From Hyphomicrobium sp. CS1BSMeth3 (GTDB lineage Bacteria; Pseudomonadota; Alphaproteobacteria; Rhizobiales; Hyphomicrobiaceae): a DNA stretch of 64,000 nucleotides. Under the pieces are notes generated by a model. The model was given only the letters and a program-made list of their open reading frames with translations, did no database searches and was not told the origin of the DNA. Where the stretch lies: the NCBI RefSeq assembly GCF_900117415.1, contig NZ_FPEI01000005.1, forward strand, positions 1-64,000, read 5' to 3'. This document shows, one piece after another, positions 63,950-64,000 of the stretch. The translations under genes were made by a program, and so were the position numbers. Each line of letters starts with the position of its first letter. The stretch's first letter is position 1.

Positions 63950-64000
63950 GCCTTCGGCCCACGCAGGGTCAGCCCCGGATGCTCGAAGCAATTGACATGC

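Overview
The window is a GC-rich stretch of alphaproteobacterial chromosome, most likely from the order Hyphomicrobiales (Rhizobiales). Supporting this are the envelope operon order pyrH-frr-uppS-cdsA-dxr-rseP-bamA-lpxD-fabZ-lpxA-lpxI-lpxB lying tail to tail with gltA, the use of LpxI instead of LpxH, a TIGR02301-type exported protein, an MctP/DUF3311 monocarboxylate transporter, a single-chain PutA and a single-chain indolepyruvate oxidoreductase. No rRNA, tRNA, CRISPR array, transposase or integrase was recognised.

Layout. 1-0.9 kb: the N-terminal part of purL. 1.1-3.5 kb: a NERD-nuclease/SF1-helicase gene and two small coupled unknown genes. 3.7-11.3 kb: an accessory-looking block with a SARP/BTAD-TPR regulator, a small secreted Cys-rich protein, a monocarboxylate symporter, a methyltransferase, an exported Leu/Arg/Asp 14-residue repeat protein and an exported Cys-repeat/PRC-barrel protein. 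11.5-17.7 kb: ketopantoate-reductase-like and PEP-mutase/isocitrate-lyase-like enzymes, SixA, two glycosyltransferases, homocysteine methyltransferase and a divergent TetR regulator. 17.7-28 kb: trpG-trpD, putA and the ruvB-phosphoesterase-ybgC-tolQRA cluster. 28.4-33.1 kb: plsX-fabH-ihfA-merR, a phosphopantetheinyl transferase and a nitroreductase. 33-42 kb: small conserved genes, a LysE exporter, an intradiol dioxygenase, a MoeB/ThiF-like protein, and a four-gene unit of thiamine-dependent E1 alpha, E1 beta, NIPSNAP and an atypical SDR. 42-44.9 kb: gltX and gltA. 44.9-58.5 kb (minus strand): the isoprenoid, phospholipid, outer-membrane and lipid A operon. 58.6-64 kb: a GST, the indolepyruvate oxidoreductase, an Ala/Lys repeat protein and a frameshifted exported protein.

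How the genes work together. The 44.9-58.5 kb operon joins UMP kinase and ribosome recycling to undecaprenyl-PP synthesis (dxr, uppS), CDP-diacylglycerol (cdsA), outer-membrane protein assembly (bamA), site-2 proteolysis (rseP) and lipid A (lpxD, lpxA, lpxI, lpxB, with fabZ). plsX-fabH start phospholipid and fatty acid synthesis, and tolQRA couple the envelope layers. Several usually conserved neighbours are missing at the edges of these clusters: trpC after trpD, tolB-pal after tolA, ruvC-ruvA before ruvB, and rpsB-tsf before pyrH. putA sits in the gap between the interrupted trp and tol clusters.

Most unusual items: the exported L/R/D 14-residue repeat protein at 9660-10442 next to a Cys-repeat/PRC protein; LpxI with an apparent degenerate duplication of its C-terminal domain; an SDR lacking the catalytic Ser and Tyr in an E1-only dehydrogenase unit; a small secreted protein with near mirror-symmetric cysteine spacing; and an exported protein interrupted by a frameshift at about 63.64 kb.
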